Virus record (IMG/VR): IMGVR_UViG_3300037258_000427 | Span: 1-40,584 of that record | Origin: a virus | Length of the DNA: 40,584 bases | Direction: 5' to 3' (one strand) | Shown here: positions 1-7,483 of the stretch, piece by piece | Position numbering within the stretch: the first letter of the stretch is position 1 | Layout of the letters: every line of letters begins with the position of its first letter | Notes under the pieces: model-generated | Databases searched by the model: none | The model's input: only the letters and a program-made list of their open reading frames with translations | Told to the model about the DNA's origin: nothing | Made by a program: the position numbers and the translations under genes

Positions 1-269
1 TCTCAAGAGCTGGGGTTAGACGAGCCCACCTGGTGGAGTCGACCGCCCCGCAGATCGTGGCCGATTGCCTCTTTAGGCCTTGGCTAAACCAGATCTGTCA
101 GCAGGGAGACTCTTACCTAGACCGTCACGGCAGCCCCTATCCCCTGATCGAGCGCACGGTGCATTCCGGCTCAAACATGATCCACCTGACCCGAGATGAG
201 ACGGCGGCTATCCGGTCCGGTACCGAGTACCGGCAGCTCATCGCCGCCTTTGGACAAATCCCGTGCTAG
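1..269 (+). CDS. C-terminal part of the family 2 glycosyltransferase that begins at 40135 (partial)
   Basis: This frame is open from base 3 and stops with TAG at 267-269, so the gene enters from outside the window. The reading is SRAGVRRAHLVE followed by about 75 more residues. The segment RRAHLVE with a later RPW and a Ser-Pro-Tyr-Pro-Leu stretch resembles the end of phage-type GT-A glycosyltransferases. The gene at 40135 runs off the other end after Asp-Asn-Glu, where this family normally continues Trp-Leu-Gly-Arg-Leu and then a segment like this one. I infer one gene cut by the contig ends, with 3n+1 bases missing. A GTG at 33 could be called as a start but sits inside the conserved segment, so it is not the true start. 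The stop overlaps the stop of the convergent methyltransferase in the tetranucleotide CTAG. Confidence 0.7.
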   Translation, partial: SRAGVRRAHLVESTAPQIVADCLFRPWLNQICQQGDSYLDRHGSPYPLIERTVHSGSNMIHLTRDETAAIRSGTEYRQLIAAFGQIPC

Positions 270-922
270 CGCTTCTCGAGCACGAAGAGGACAGACCAGG
301 TGTCCTGACTGGGAGGGCGCCCCGTCATGAATTCCTCGGCATGGATGACCGAGAACTGCGGGGCAAAACGCTCTATGTCATCAAAGCCCAGGGGACGCAT
401 GACATGCAGCTCCTCGGCTGCTCCGTTGAACGTATAGCGGACCTCCACGCAGCCATCGTCCCTGACATGAGGGGTCGCAATTCTCCGGATACCGCCGCAT
501 TCCTTGACTCTAACTGAGGGGCCCATATGAGCGACCGCCGGTTGATACCAGACTTCGATAGCGAAGATTCCCCGTGGCACAAGATTCTGGCTGGTTACCT
601 CGAACTGAGAGAGCAGTGCGGTATCAGTAATCTGGTAATTCATCACGTGAAACAGGGCCGTCGCGGAGCTGAATTGTCGTTCCGTGCGATGTTTCGTGAT
701 ATCAGCGACGACACACGGGTGGGAACAATAAGAGGCAAGTTCTTTATCGGAATCGATGCCAAATACGTCAAAGCCCAGTTTCACAAGAGCTTTGCCGTGT
801 TGCCCCGTTCCACAACCAAGATCGAGATTAACCTTCCCCCGCGCTATCAAAAATTGAGTTAGATAATCCGCTTCAGCCTCATAATTCTTATCTGCATAGA
901 AAAGGTCGTAATAAGCGAACAT
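266..922 (-). CDS. Class I SAM-dependent methyltransferase
   Basis: The 218-residue product carries a clear SAM-binding motif I, LDLGCGTGQHG at residues 33-43, followed by the acidic end of strand 2 (FGIDSD, 53-58). This marks a Rossmann-fold small-molecule or sugar methyltransferase. Acceptor specificity cannot be read, but the neighbours make a sugar or glycan acceptor likely. The gene is inverted relative to the cassette. Its stop overlaps the glycosyltransferase stop (CTAG, 266-269) and its start codon overlaps the cupin start codon (CATG, 920-923), leaving no intergenic base and no room for a dedicated promoter outside coding sequence. Plus-strand open frames inside it (263-517 and 527-862) show no family resemblance and are rejected. 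Confidence 0.85.
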   Translation of the reverse strand: MFAYYDLFYADKNYEAEADYLTQFLIARGKVNLDLGCGTGQHGKALVKLGFDVFGIDSDKELASYCSHPCVVADITKHRTERQFSSATALFHVMNYQITDTALLSQFEVTSQNLVPRGIFAIEVWYQPAVAHMGPSVRVKECGGIRRIATPHVRDDGCVEVRYTFNGAAEELHVMRPLGFDDIERFAPQFSVIHAEEFMTGRPPSQDTWSVLFVLEKR

Positions 923-1358
923 GGCTACCTACACAATGAAAGCCGAGACGGGATATTTCGGTCCCACAATCGAATACGTCGAGCACGAGGGAGTGCTGCT
1001 GGCGATCATTATTCCCCATAACTACAAGAAAGACGGTATCGAATTCCTCACTAAACCAGAATATTCCCAGCAGTTAGGGATCATGAAGCGTCCCTCGGGC
1101 TATGTTATCGCCCCGCATATCCATACTGCCGTACCCAGAGAAGTCTCCTATACCCAGGAAGTCCTATTTATCCGCAAAGGACGCGTAGCAGTCGATTTCT
1201 ATGACGAGTCTGGTTCCTACCTCAGCAATAGAACTCTTGAGACCGGCGACGTCATTCTCCTGGCCCGTGGTGGTCACGGATTTCTAATGCTGGAGGAAAG
1301 CGAGATTATTGAGGTCAAGCAAGGACCCTACACCGAGAACGATAAGAGACGGTTTTGA
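921..1358 (+). CDS. Cupin-fold protein, possible sugar-nucleotide isomerase-like enzyme
   Basis: The 145-residue protein has the two cupin motifs: a His-x-His followed by a glutamate (PHIHTAVPREVSYTQEVLFI, residues about 55-74) and a Gly-Asp-x4-5-Gly-Gly-His turn (GDVILLARGGHGF). Proteins of this type sit beside DegT aminotransferases in surface-glycan loci and are often called WxcM- or FdtA-like. A 3,4-ketoisomerase step that feeds the aminotransferase is plausible but not proven, because the FdtA active-site signature is not clearly visible. The stop TGA overlaps the TTG start of the next gene, which indicates translational coupling in the cassette. Confidence 0.75.
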   Translation: MATYTMKAETGYFGPTIEYVEHEGVLLAIIIPHNYKKDGIEFLTKPEYSQQLGIMKRPSGYVIAPHIHTAVPREVSYTQEVLFIRKGRVAVDFYDESGSYLSNRTLETGDVILLARGGHGFLMLEESEIIEVKQGPYTENDKRRF

Positions 1359-2356
1359 TCCCAGTCAATCGGCCGCTCCTGGACGGCAATGAATCAGAGT
1401 ACCTGCAGGAGTGTATTACCTCCGGCTGGGTGGGCTCTGAAGGACCGTTCGTTAAACGCTTTGAGGAAGCCTTCGCGGCCTACCTAGGAAGAAAATACGC
1501 CATAGCGGTCAGTAGCGGAACTGCGGCCCTGGATATCGCCGTATCGGCTCTCAGGCCAAGGTACCTGCGCCTACCCACGATGACGATTATCTCGTGCGTA
1601 AGGGAGCTCGAACGTCTAGAGATTCCCTACGACTTTGTCGATAGCGATCCGGATACCTGGAACATGACAGTCCCTGATGATCCGTTCATGGCGGTACACC
1701 TGTGGGGGTTACCGGTAGATATATCTGAGCGAAGCCCTCTTATTGAGGACTGCTCACAGATGCTGGGGCAAACCTACTACGGGAAGAAGTGCGGGACTCT
1801 AGGGTCTGTCAGCACGTTCAGCTTTTACCCCAACAAGCTCATTACCTGCGGCGAGGGCGGGATGCTCGCGACCGATGACGAATGGATCGCGCGTGAGTGC
1901 CGGAGTCTGCGGGATCTTTATCATGGCCCACGCTTCCACCACGCCCGGCTCGGATTTAACTATCGCATGAGTAACCTACAGGCTGCCGTGGGACTTGCTC
2001 AGCTCGAAGGAATCGATCGAAAGATCCGGCGCAAAAGACAGATAGGAGAGCGCTATAATCAGGGACTGAAGGGCCTCAATGTCCAGCTTCCTCAGGCACG
2101 CACCCCCTATGCGGAGAATCTCTATTGGGTTTATCCGGTCGTGACCGATCGGCCGATGGCGACAGCACTGAAAAAGCAGGGTATCGAGACACGGCCTTTC
2201 TTCTATCCCTTGCACCTGCAGCCGTGTCTGAACGGTGTCGGCTCGTTCCCAGTGGCGGAATATCTCTCGAGTTCAGGGCTTTATCTGCCTTCAGGGAACG
2301 GCACCACGGATGAGGAAATAGACCAAGTCATAGCCGCCGTGAGAGCGAATGCATGA
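1355..2356 (+). CDS. DegT/DnrJ/EryC1/StrS family PLP-dependent sugar aminotransferase
   Basis: The 333-residue protein begins IPVNRPLLDGNE and has the family landmarks: Gly-Trp-Val/Gly (24-27), SSGTAALD for phosphate binding (53-60), IEDCSQ (130-135) for the cofactor-ring Asp132, and the Schiff-base lysine in SFYPNKLITCGEGG (K161). These enzymes transfer an amino group from glutamate to a keto-sugar nucleotide, giving an amino-deoxy sugar. The start is TTG at 1355, overlapping the cupin stop; the N-terminal family motif begins at once, so no other start fits. It is a little shorter than the usual 370 residues or so, but all core elements are present. It probably acts after the cupin enzyme. 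Confidence 0.9.
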   Translation: MIPVNRPLLDGNESEYLQECITSGWVGSEGPFVKRFEEAFAAYLGRKYAIAVSSGTAALDIAVSALRPRYLRLPTMTIISCVRELERLEIPYDFVDSDPDTWNMTVPDDPFMAVHLWGLPVDISERSPLIEDCSQMLGQTYYGKKCGTLGSVSTFSFYPNKLITCGEGGMLATDDEWIARECRSLRDLYHGPRFHHARLGFNYRMSNLQAAVGLAQLEGIDRKIRRKRQIGERYNQGLKGLNVQLPQARTPYAENLYWVYPVVTDRPMATALKKQGIETRPFFYPLHLQPCLNGVGSFPVAEYLSSSGLYLPSGNGTTDEEIDQVIAAVRANA

Positions 2357-3360
2357 AAGTCGCCTTTATTACCCCTCCCTGCCAGCCCACAGATGGGGGT
2401 GTATATAGCTTCGCGCATACAGCCCTCGAAGGACTCAAGGCAGTAGAGACGCAGCACGAGTTCGAATATGTAGAACTCGGAGGCAAGATCGATGCGGACT
2501 TCGCCTGGTTTCTAACCCCGCATTGGCAGCAGGTTAATTGCCCCTTTGCGATTACGGTGTGGGACCTGGGACACAGAGTATTACCAGAGTTCCCTGAAGT
2601 CTCGCTCTCTGGATGGACTTTCGATCAAAGAGAGTCTTTCTATAGCCACGTGCTCACGAGAGCGACTCTTGTTGTGACAGGTAACGAGGCCGGTCGTAGG
2701 CAAATCAGAAGATATTATTCTGTCGATGAGCAGCGAATTGTGATCAATCCGCTGCCGTTATCTTCTGCGCTGGCAAAGGCCAAGTCCTCGGGCGTCAGTG
2801 AGACCTATAAACCTTACTTGCTCTATCCGGCTCAGTTCTGGCCTCACAAGAATCACGTGATGATTCTGGACGCAATGAAGCGATTACCTGACTTCAAGGT
2901 GATATTTACTGGAGCCGACAAGGGTAATCAGGGCTATGTAGAGCAATACGCCCAAAAGCTTGGATTGACTCAGCAGGTCATATTCAAGGGATTCGTGCCC
3001 ATAGAGGAACTGAAGGGATTATATGAGAATGCGCACGCGATGGTGTTTGCCTCACTCCTGGGCCCGGACAATCTTCCGCCAGTTGAGGCTCTGTCGCTAG
3101 GCTGTCCTGTCCTCTGCTATGACTACGATGGAGCCCGTGAGGATTTGTCTCCGTATGTAGATCACTTCATTGACGCTGAAGAGATAGCAGAATTTGTTAT
3201 CAATGAAGAGATAGCAGAATTTGTTATCAATCCAATGAAACACAATCTATCTACTTATCAGCCCCCTACGGCCAATAGTTATGCGTCAAGAATCGTTGAA
3301 GAATTAGATGATTTCTCTTCCACCAGAAAGCTCTGGGATAGAAACTACGTGCATTTATGA
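2353..3360 (+). CDS. Family 4 glycosyltransferase (GT-B fold)
   Basis: The 335-residue product begins KVAFITPPCQPTDGGVYSF, a GT-B N-terminal nucleotide-fold start. It contains YPAQFWPHKNHVMILDAM, the typical linker into the donor-binding domain, and the acidic donor-binding stretch LPPVEALSLGCPVL, which matches the second half of the family E-x7-E motif. A sugar nucleotide donor is expected. The gene overlaps its neighbours by 4 bases on both sides (ATGA type). Near the C-terminus a 9-residue segment (EEIAEFVIN) is duplicated exactly at the DNA level; see the repeat feature. Confidence 0.88.
   Translation: MKVAFITPPCQPTDGGVYSFAHTALEGLKAVETQHEFEYVELGGKIDADFAWFLTPHWQQVNCPFAITVWDLGHRVLPEFPEVSLSGWTFDQRESFYSHVLTRATLVVTGNEAGRRQIRRYYSVDEQRIVINPLPLSSALAKAKSSGVSETYKPYLLYPAQFWPHKNHVMILDAMKRLPDFKVIFTGADKGNQGYVEQYAQKLGLTQQVIFKGFVPIEELKGLYENAHAMVFASLLGPDNLPPVEALSLGCPVLCYDYDGAREDLSPYVDHFIDAEEIAEFVINEEIAEFVINPMKHNLSTYQPPTANSYASRIVEELDDFSSTRKLWDRNYVHL
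3178..3231 (+). repeat. Perfect 27-bp tandem duplication inside the GT4 gene
   Basis: Bases 3178-3204 and 3205-3231 are identical. The unit is 9 codons and keeps the frame, so the protein carries EEIAEFVIN twice in a row. The absence of any difference, synonymous or not, suggests a very recent duplication or an assembly artefact at a short repeat. Confidence 0.97.
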
Positions 3361-4091
3361 GGCTGGCGGAGTACGGCTATCGGGTCACGTCTCAGTATGA
3401 TGAAGACGGGATCATTCAATACCTGGTCAATCAGGTGCCCATCGAGCACAAGACGTTCATTGAGTTCGGGGTGGATAAGTTCGATGAGTCCAACTGTCGC
3501 TACTTACTCGGAGTAGACGATTGGACCGGCCTGGTGATGGACTCCAGCCCCTATAATACCGCCTATATCAATCGCAGGTATGGGCTCGAGGCTAAGTGCG
3601 CCTTTGTCACGGCAGAGAACATCAATGATCTGATCAAAGAGACTCCGGCCGATCTCATCTCGATAGATATCGACGGGATGGATTACTTCGTCTGGGAAGC
3701 GATAGAGATGAGGCCCTCGATCGTGATCTGTGAGTTTAATCCCTTCTATGGGTCGAGACCCGTCACGACGCCTTATGAGCCGAAGTTTGATCGATTCAAG
3801 GCTTATGCCCACGGGAAATATCACGGCGCTTCATTGAGTGCCCTATGTGTTCTGGCGAAGCAGAAAGGCTACAGCTTCTTGGGAACCAATAGTGCTGCTC
3901 ATAATGCATTCTTCGTGCTCTCTGAGATGCTAGGAAATCTGGAGGAGGCCGATCCACTGGAAGTGGAGCAGACTTCTATTTGCACGGCCTATGGTAAAAA
4001 CAATCCGGCTTATTCTTATCAGGACATTCGCGTAATGATTCGAGGGCTTTCAGTGGTTAACGTGGTAACTCAAGAGATGGAGAAACTGTGA
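3357..4091 (+). CDS. FkbM-like SAM methyltransferase-fold protein
   Basis: The 244-residue product has the arrangement SQYDEDGIIQYLV (12-24), FIEFGVDKFDESNCRYLL (from residue 37), GLVMDSSPYNTAYI, and DLISIDIDGMDYFVWEAI. This pattern of Ser-Gln-x-Glu/Asp-Asp-Gly followed by a Glu-Phe-Gly-Val SAM loop and a strand ending Ile-Asp-Ile-Asp-Gly is that of FkbM-like sugar methyltransferases in surface-polysaccharide loci. O-methylation of a sugar is the likely role. The start overlaps the preceding stop (ATGA) and the stop overlaps the GTG of the sulfotransferase. Confidence 0.75.
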   Translation: MRLAEYGYRVTSQYDEDGIIQYLVNQVPIEHKTFIEFGVDKFDESNCRYLLGVDDWTGLVMDSSPYNTAYINRRYGLEAKCAFVTAENINDLIKETPADLISIDIDGMDYFVWEAIEMRPSIVICEFNPFYGSRPVTTPYEPKFDRFKAYAHGKYHGASLSALCVLAKQKGYSFLGTNSAAHNAFFVLSEMLGNLEEADPLEVEQTSICTAYGKNNPAYSYQDIRVMIRGLSVVNVVTQEMEKL

Positions 4092-4795
4092 AGAGTAATG
4101 ACATTTATGTAGCGGCTTACCCTAAGTCAGGGATCACCTGGCTCAGTTTCCTATTAGCCACCGCTCGCCTGCGCTACAACAATATGGCGATGCTGCCGAC
4201 GTTCTATAACATCGATTGGTTAGTGATCGATAGCCACAAGATGGGGGAACTTGAGTACGCCAATATCTGGAATGACGGCATGGGGAACTTCATCAAGACG
4301 CACGCTCACGTTCCTGCCGCTAACGCGATTTATCTGCTCAGAAACCCCTATGACACGCTCAAGAGCTATTACCACTTCGAGAAACGGGTCGGGGGAGCCA
4401 AGGATATTGATTCATTTCTCAAAGTGAGGTGCTCACAGTGGTGTGATCACGTTAGAAACTGGCTGATCGATAGCCGCTACTATTCCCAATCGCTTTATCT
4501 GATCGAGTACGAGAACTTAAGCTCAGCCAGCGTCTGTGCTCTTGGGATGATGCTGGGATTTAACTGGAGACTGGGGGATAACTCCAAGATCTGCGATCGC
4601 AAGAGCATGCGAGATAGTGAGCTGTGGTTTGCCAAGAACAATCCGGTTTATGCGCGTTACGAGATCGACTTCGTGCGGGAAGGCAATAAACGTGAGGTGG
4701 AGGGGTTTGAGGCATATCGGGAGTTCATCGAGGAATGCTGTGGGGCGGTCTATCGTTGTGCTCGTGGACAAGTCCCGTCTTTAACGCTATCGTAG
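4088..4795 (+). CDS. Sulfotransferase (PAPS-dependent)
   Basis: The 235-residue product shows both PAPS-binding signatures: the 5'-phosphosulfate loop YPKSGITWL (residues 11-19) and the 3'-phosphate motif RNPYDTLKSYYHF (85-97). The family moves sulfate from PAPS to a hydroxyl or amine on a carbohydrate or small molecule. The start is GTG at 4088 overlapping the upstream TGA, the last coupled junction of the cassette. Its position after sugar aminotransferase, glycosyltransferase and methyltransferase genes suggests the acceptor is the cassette's glycan. The phage would depend on host PAPS. Confidence 0.88.
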   Translation: MKSNDIYVAAYPKSGITWLSFLLATARLRYNNMAMLPTFYNIDWLVIDSHKMGELEYANIWNDGMGNFIKTHAHVPAANAIYLLRNPYDTLKSYYHFEKRVGGAKDIDSFLKVRCSQWCDHVRNWLIDSRYYSQSLYLIEYENLSSASVCALGMMLGFNWRLGDNSKICDRKSMRDSELWFAKNNPVYARYEIDFVREGNKREVEGFEAYREFIEECCGAVYRCARGQVPSLTLS

Positions 4796-4813
4796 GACTT
4801 ACGGAGGGGTTCA

Positions 4814-4957
4814 TTGCCAGAACGTCATAAAGGTGAGCCTTTAAATCAGTTCATCTCGCGCTTTGCCAAGAGCAAGCGTGAGCGCAAGCAATTCCCAAAG
4901 GTCAAGCAGAGAATTGCTGTGGCCTATAGCGAAGCCCGAAGAGGTGCCCGTGGCTAA
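4814..4957 (+). CDS. Small basic phage protein (47 aa)
   Basis: TTG at 4814 follows a strong ribosome site (GGAGGGG at 4803-4809). The product MPERHKGEPLNQFISRFAKS and on to SEARRGARG is 47 residues, rich in Lys and Arg, with FPKVKQRIAVAYSEARR near its end. Small proteins with such a lysine-rich 'KQ-IA-A-SEAR' ending recur before terminase genes in phages, but I know no function. It overlaps the next gene by 8 bases if that gene starts at GTG 4950. Confidence 0.7.
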   Translation: MPERHKGEPLNQFISRFAKSKRERKQFPKVKQRIAVAYSEARRGARG

Positions 4958-5093
4958 GATGGTCCTGGCGCCTCACTTCTCTGCCCTCTCTGCCCAAAAG
5001 CAGGGCGCCAAAACGGCCAAAGTCGCCGCCCAGACGAAAGCCGAGGAACGATCCACCCGAGATAAGATCCTCCATCGTCGCAAGAGGCACTGA
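4950..5093 (+). CDS. Small basic phage protein (47 aa)
   Basis: The product reads MAKMVLAPHFSALSAQKQGA and ends RSTRDKILHRRKRH. GTG at 4950 is chosen because GAAGAGG lies 5 bases upstream; ATG at 4959 is the alternative and gives 44 residues. The upstream extension of this frame to 4863 overlaps a better small gene and is not used. It is strongly basic, with a Lys/Arg-His tail that the next small protein shares (KPSYTRKRH), suggesting the two are related in role. Function unknown. Confidence 0.6.
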   Translation: MAKMVLAPHFSALSAQKQGAKTAKVAAQTKAEERSTRDKILHRRKRH

Positions 5094-5094
5094 C

Positions 5095-5313
5095 ATGGCC
5101 GATAAAACCGCAGCCCATATCAAAGAAAAGGGCCACATGCCCGATAAGAACGAAGATCCAGGCACCGAGCATTGCCCACATTGCGCCGATCACCACGCTC
5201 GCCTTTCTGCGGTAGAGGCCCACCTGGGTATGGCCACTGAGCATGGAGTCGCTGCCGAGGAAACCGGGGCACACAAGGAAAAGAAGCCCAGCTATACGAG
5301 AAAGCGCCATTAA
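5095..5313 (+). CDS. Small Cys/His-containing hypothetical protein (72 aa)
   Basis: The product has a CPHCADHHARLSAVEAHLG segment at residues 27-45, a plausible metal-binding CxxC plus His cluster, and a basic C-terminus ending TRKRH. The stop overlaps the next start as TAATG (5311-5315), typical of coupled phage genes. No family recognised. Confidence 0.65.
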   Translation: MADKTAAHIKEKGHMPDKNEDPGTEHCPHCADHHARLSAVEAHLGMATEHGVAAEETGAHKEKKPSYTRKRH

Positions 5314-5720
5314 TGAGACCGCAGCCGATGCGCACGAGCCGCGGGGCTCGTTTTGCAGGAGAGACGCTCGAGCATGTACCCGGCAATGAAAAGATCAGGC
5401 CTCTCAGAGATCAGATCATTGTCGCGCCCCTGGAAGTCGTCTATTCCCGCTATATCTATGTCGGCCAGAACCATAAACCGTTGCGTGGCAAGGTTTTAGC
5501 AGTAGGACCTGGCTGTTATCCGAAAGTCTATGACCACCCGGAAAAGCACAAAAGAACCAAAATGTGGGAAAGTAAGGCTTTCCGTCCCACCGAAGTTAGA
5601 GCCGGAGACACAGTGGAGCTCGGAGGCTCAGAAATCGAAGGATATGCTTTCGAGCAGTTCTGGTGGGGAGATGAATTATGTCTTATCTGTCGGGAAGCCG
5701 ACGTGTGCTTCGTTTCCTGA
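5313..5720 (+). CDS. GroES-like co-chaperonin (phage Cpn10)
   Basis: The 135-residue product aligns by eye with Cpn10: IRPLRDQIIVAPLE (residues 28-41) for the first strand, a mobile-loop-like stretch, LRGKVLAVGPGCY, VRAGDTVELGG, and the final GDELCLICREADV. Phage GroES analogues (T4 gp31 and relatives) replace host GroES on GroEL to fold large coat proteins. An extra 20-residue lysine-rich insertion (YDHPEKHKRTKMW) lies between the two halves. Position just before the terminase, portal and coat genes supports a head-folding role. Confidence 0.8.
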   Translation: MRPQPMRTSRGARFAGETLEHVPGNEKIRPLRDQIIVAPLEVVYSRYIYVGQNHKPLRGKVLAVGPGCYPKVYDHPEKHKRTKMWESKAFRPTEVRAGDTVELGGSEIEGYAFEQFWWGDELCLICREADVCFVS

Positions 5721-5904
5721 ATACTGGATTCGGGGCCAACTCCTAGGAGTCACCCGCTTCGCCGACGGAAGCTTCGATATAGAGCTCTTCGGCGACCCGA
5801 ACGAGACACCCGATAAGCTTCACTTCGATAACGGCTGGGATACCCAAGCCTTCGTCAGCTGGTGGTACTGCATAGAGCAACGCGAATGGTACCCGAGCGC
5901 CTAA
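5671..5904 (+). CDS. Hypothetical protein (77 aa)
   Basis: ATG at 5671, directly after GGTGGGGAG, gives MNYVLSVGKPTCASFPEYWI through WWYCIEQREWYPSA. The frame is also open upstream to 5530, but that part lies wholly inside the GroES-like gene, so the downstream ATG is preferred. It overlaps that gene by 50 bases. The compact sequence rich in Trp, Asp and Gly suggests a small beta protein. Function unknown. Confidence 0.6.
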   Translation: MNYVLSVGKPTCASFPEYWIRGQLLGVTRFADGSFDIELFGDPNETPDKLHFDNGWDTQAFVSWWYCIEQREWYPSA

Positions 5905-6144
5905 ATGGCTATACGTAAAAGGCTCTATCACCCCGAAGAGGTGAGAGCAAAGATCAGAACCAGTCAGCTCGTTAACCGCCTGAATGCATTCGTAAATGGT
6001 AAAATCGAGCTTTCTCCCCATCAAGTCAGTGCCGCATTAGGCCTGATCAAGAAAACCATGCCAGATCTACAAGCCATAGATCTGACAGCCAAGGGAGACG
6101 CCAGCCATCCCCTGGTGGTCAGTCACATCGATGGCGCCCTTTAA
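5905..6144 (+). CDS. Putative terminase small subunit
   Basis: The 79-residue product (RKRLYHPEEVRAKIRTSQLVNRL, then ELSPHQVSAALGLIKKTMPDL) has the helical pattern of a short protein that regularly precedes the large terminase in podophages: a basic N-terminus, then a helix-turn-helix-like 'SPHQVSAALGLIKK'. It overlaps the large subunit by 14 bases. The DNA-recognition role is inferred from position and pattern. Confidence 0.6.
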   Translation: MAIRKRLYHPEEVRAKIRTSQLVNRLNAFVNGKIELSPHQVSAALGLIKKTMPDLQAIDLTAKGDASHPLVVSHIDGAL

Positions 6145-7483
6145 GCTCACTCCCAAGCAGGAACACGCTAATGCGCTTTTAGCCAGCTTAGCCACCCATA
6201 TCATGCTGGCCGGAGGGTCCAGATCCGGTAAGACCTTGCTGCTCATCAGAGCCATGGTGATTAGGGCCCTGAAGGCTCCAGGCTCTAGGCACGCTGTATT
6301 GAGATTCCGGTTCGGTCACGTCAAGCAATCGATAGTGCATGACACGTTCCCCAAGGTGATGGGCCTGTGCTTTCCGCAGGTGAAACATGAAATCAACCGC
6401 TCTGACTGGTTCGCAACGCTACCTGGCGGCTCTGAAATCTGGTTCGGAGGACTGGACGACAAAGAAAGGACTGAAAAGATTCTCGGCACTGAATTCGCGA
6501 CGATCTTCTTCAACGAATGTAGTCAGATTCCCTACGCCTCCCGGAACATGGCTCTCACGCGTCTGGCGCAGCTGGTTCAGGACTCGGTAACCAAGAAGCC
6601 CTTAGCCCTCAAAGCCTATTACGACGAGAATCCTCCGGATAAGGGCCATTGGAGCTATAAGCTTTTTAAGCTCAAGCAGGACCCAGAGACCAAGCGTCAG
6701 CTGGAGAGCCCAGAGGACTATGGTTATGACAGGTTGAACCCCAAGGATAACGAAGAGAATCTCTCGCCCGATTACCTAAAGACGCTGGAGTCTCTCCCCC
6801 CGCGGCTGCGTAAGCGGTTCTTAGAGGGCGAATTCCGCGATGCGGCGCCCAATGCGCTCTTTACCGATGAGACGCTCGATCGCTGGCGTCTTATCGATAG
6901 CGATATCCCTCAAATGCTCAGGATCGTGGTGGCCATAGATCCTTCGGGGGCAGACGATGAAGAAAACATCGATAACGATGAAATCGGGATTGTGGTCTGC
7001 GGACTGGGCATCGATGGTAACGGATACGTCCTTGAGGACCTCACTTGTAAAGTGGGTCCAGCCCATTGGGGTCGTATTGCTACCCAAGCGTATGAGCGTC
7101 ACAGCGCTGACCGCATTGTCGGGGAAGTTAATTTCGGAGGGGCAATGGTCAAAGCTGTTATCCATTCTGCGCGACCACGAACCCCTTTCCGGGCGGTGAC
7201 GGCTTCCCGAGGAAAGGTAGTACGGGCCGAGCCCATGTCGGCTCTGTGCGATCTGGGCAAGATCAGAATGGCCGGGATATTCAGGGATCTAGAGGACGAA
7301 CTAACCGGGTTCACTACCCACGGCTATATGGGCGATCACAGCCCTAACCGTGCGGATGCCATGGTTTGGGGAATGTCAGATCTTTTCCCAGAACTCACTA
7401 AGTTCAAAGAGAAGCCCGAGGTTGTAGTACAGCCGACGGTCTATCGACCGAGTAAGACCGCCTGGATGAGGAACATGGGCTAA
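6131..7483 (+). CDS. terL: Terminase large subunit
   Basis: The 450-residue product carries Walker A GGSRSGKT at 28-35, a Walker B-type strand TIFFNE at 124-129, and an RNase H-like nuclease domain with an acidic strand VVAIDPSGADDEE near residue 260 and the late acidic motif NRADAMVWG near 405. It is the ATP-driven DNA packaging motor and headful or cos nuclease. The length matches phage large terminases. It is followed without gap by the portal gene (TAATG). Confidence 0.95.
   Translation: MAPFKLTPKQEHANALLASLATHIMLAGGSRSGKTLLLIRAMVIRALKAPGSRHAVLRFRFGHVKQSIVHDTFPKVMGLCFPQVKHEINRSDWFATLPGGSEIWFGGLDDKERTEKILGTEFATIFFNECSQIPYASRNMALTRLAQLVQDSVTKKPLALKAYYDENPPDKGHWSYKLFKLKQDPETKRQLESPEDYGYDRLNPKDNEENLSPDYLKTLESLPPRLRKRFLEGEFRDAAPNALFTDETLDRWRLIDSDIPQMLRIVVAIDPSGADDEENIDNDEIGIVVCGLGIDGNGYVLEDLTCKVGPAHWGRIATQAYERHSADRIVGEVNFGGAMVKAVIHSARPRTPFRAVTASRGKVVRAEPMSALCDLGKIRMAGIFRDLEDELTGFTTHGYMGDHSPNRADAMVWGMSDLFPELTKFKEKPEVVVQPTVYRPSKTAWMRNMG

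Noticed and set aside
263-862. Plus-strand frames of 84 and 111 codons opposite the methyltransferase
   Set aside because: The minus strand carries a clear SAM motif; the plus frames show no motif and are interrupted.
4902-5386. Minus-strand frames of 87-118 codons opposite the small basic genes
   Set aside because: They conflict with three coupled plus-strand genes with ribosome sites and overlapping stop-start codons.
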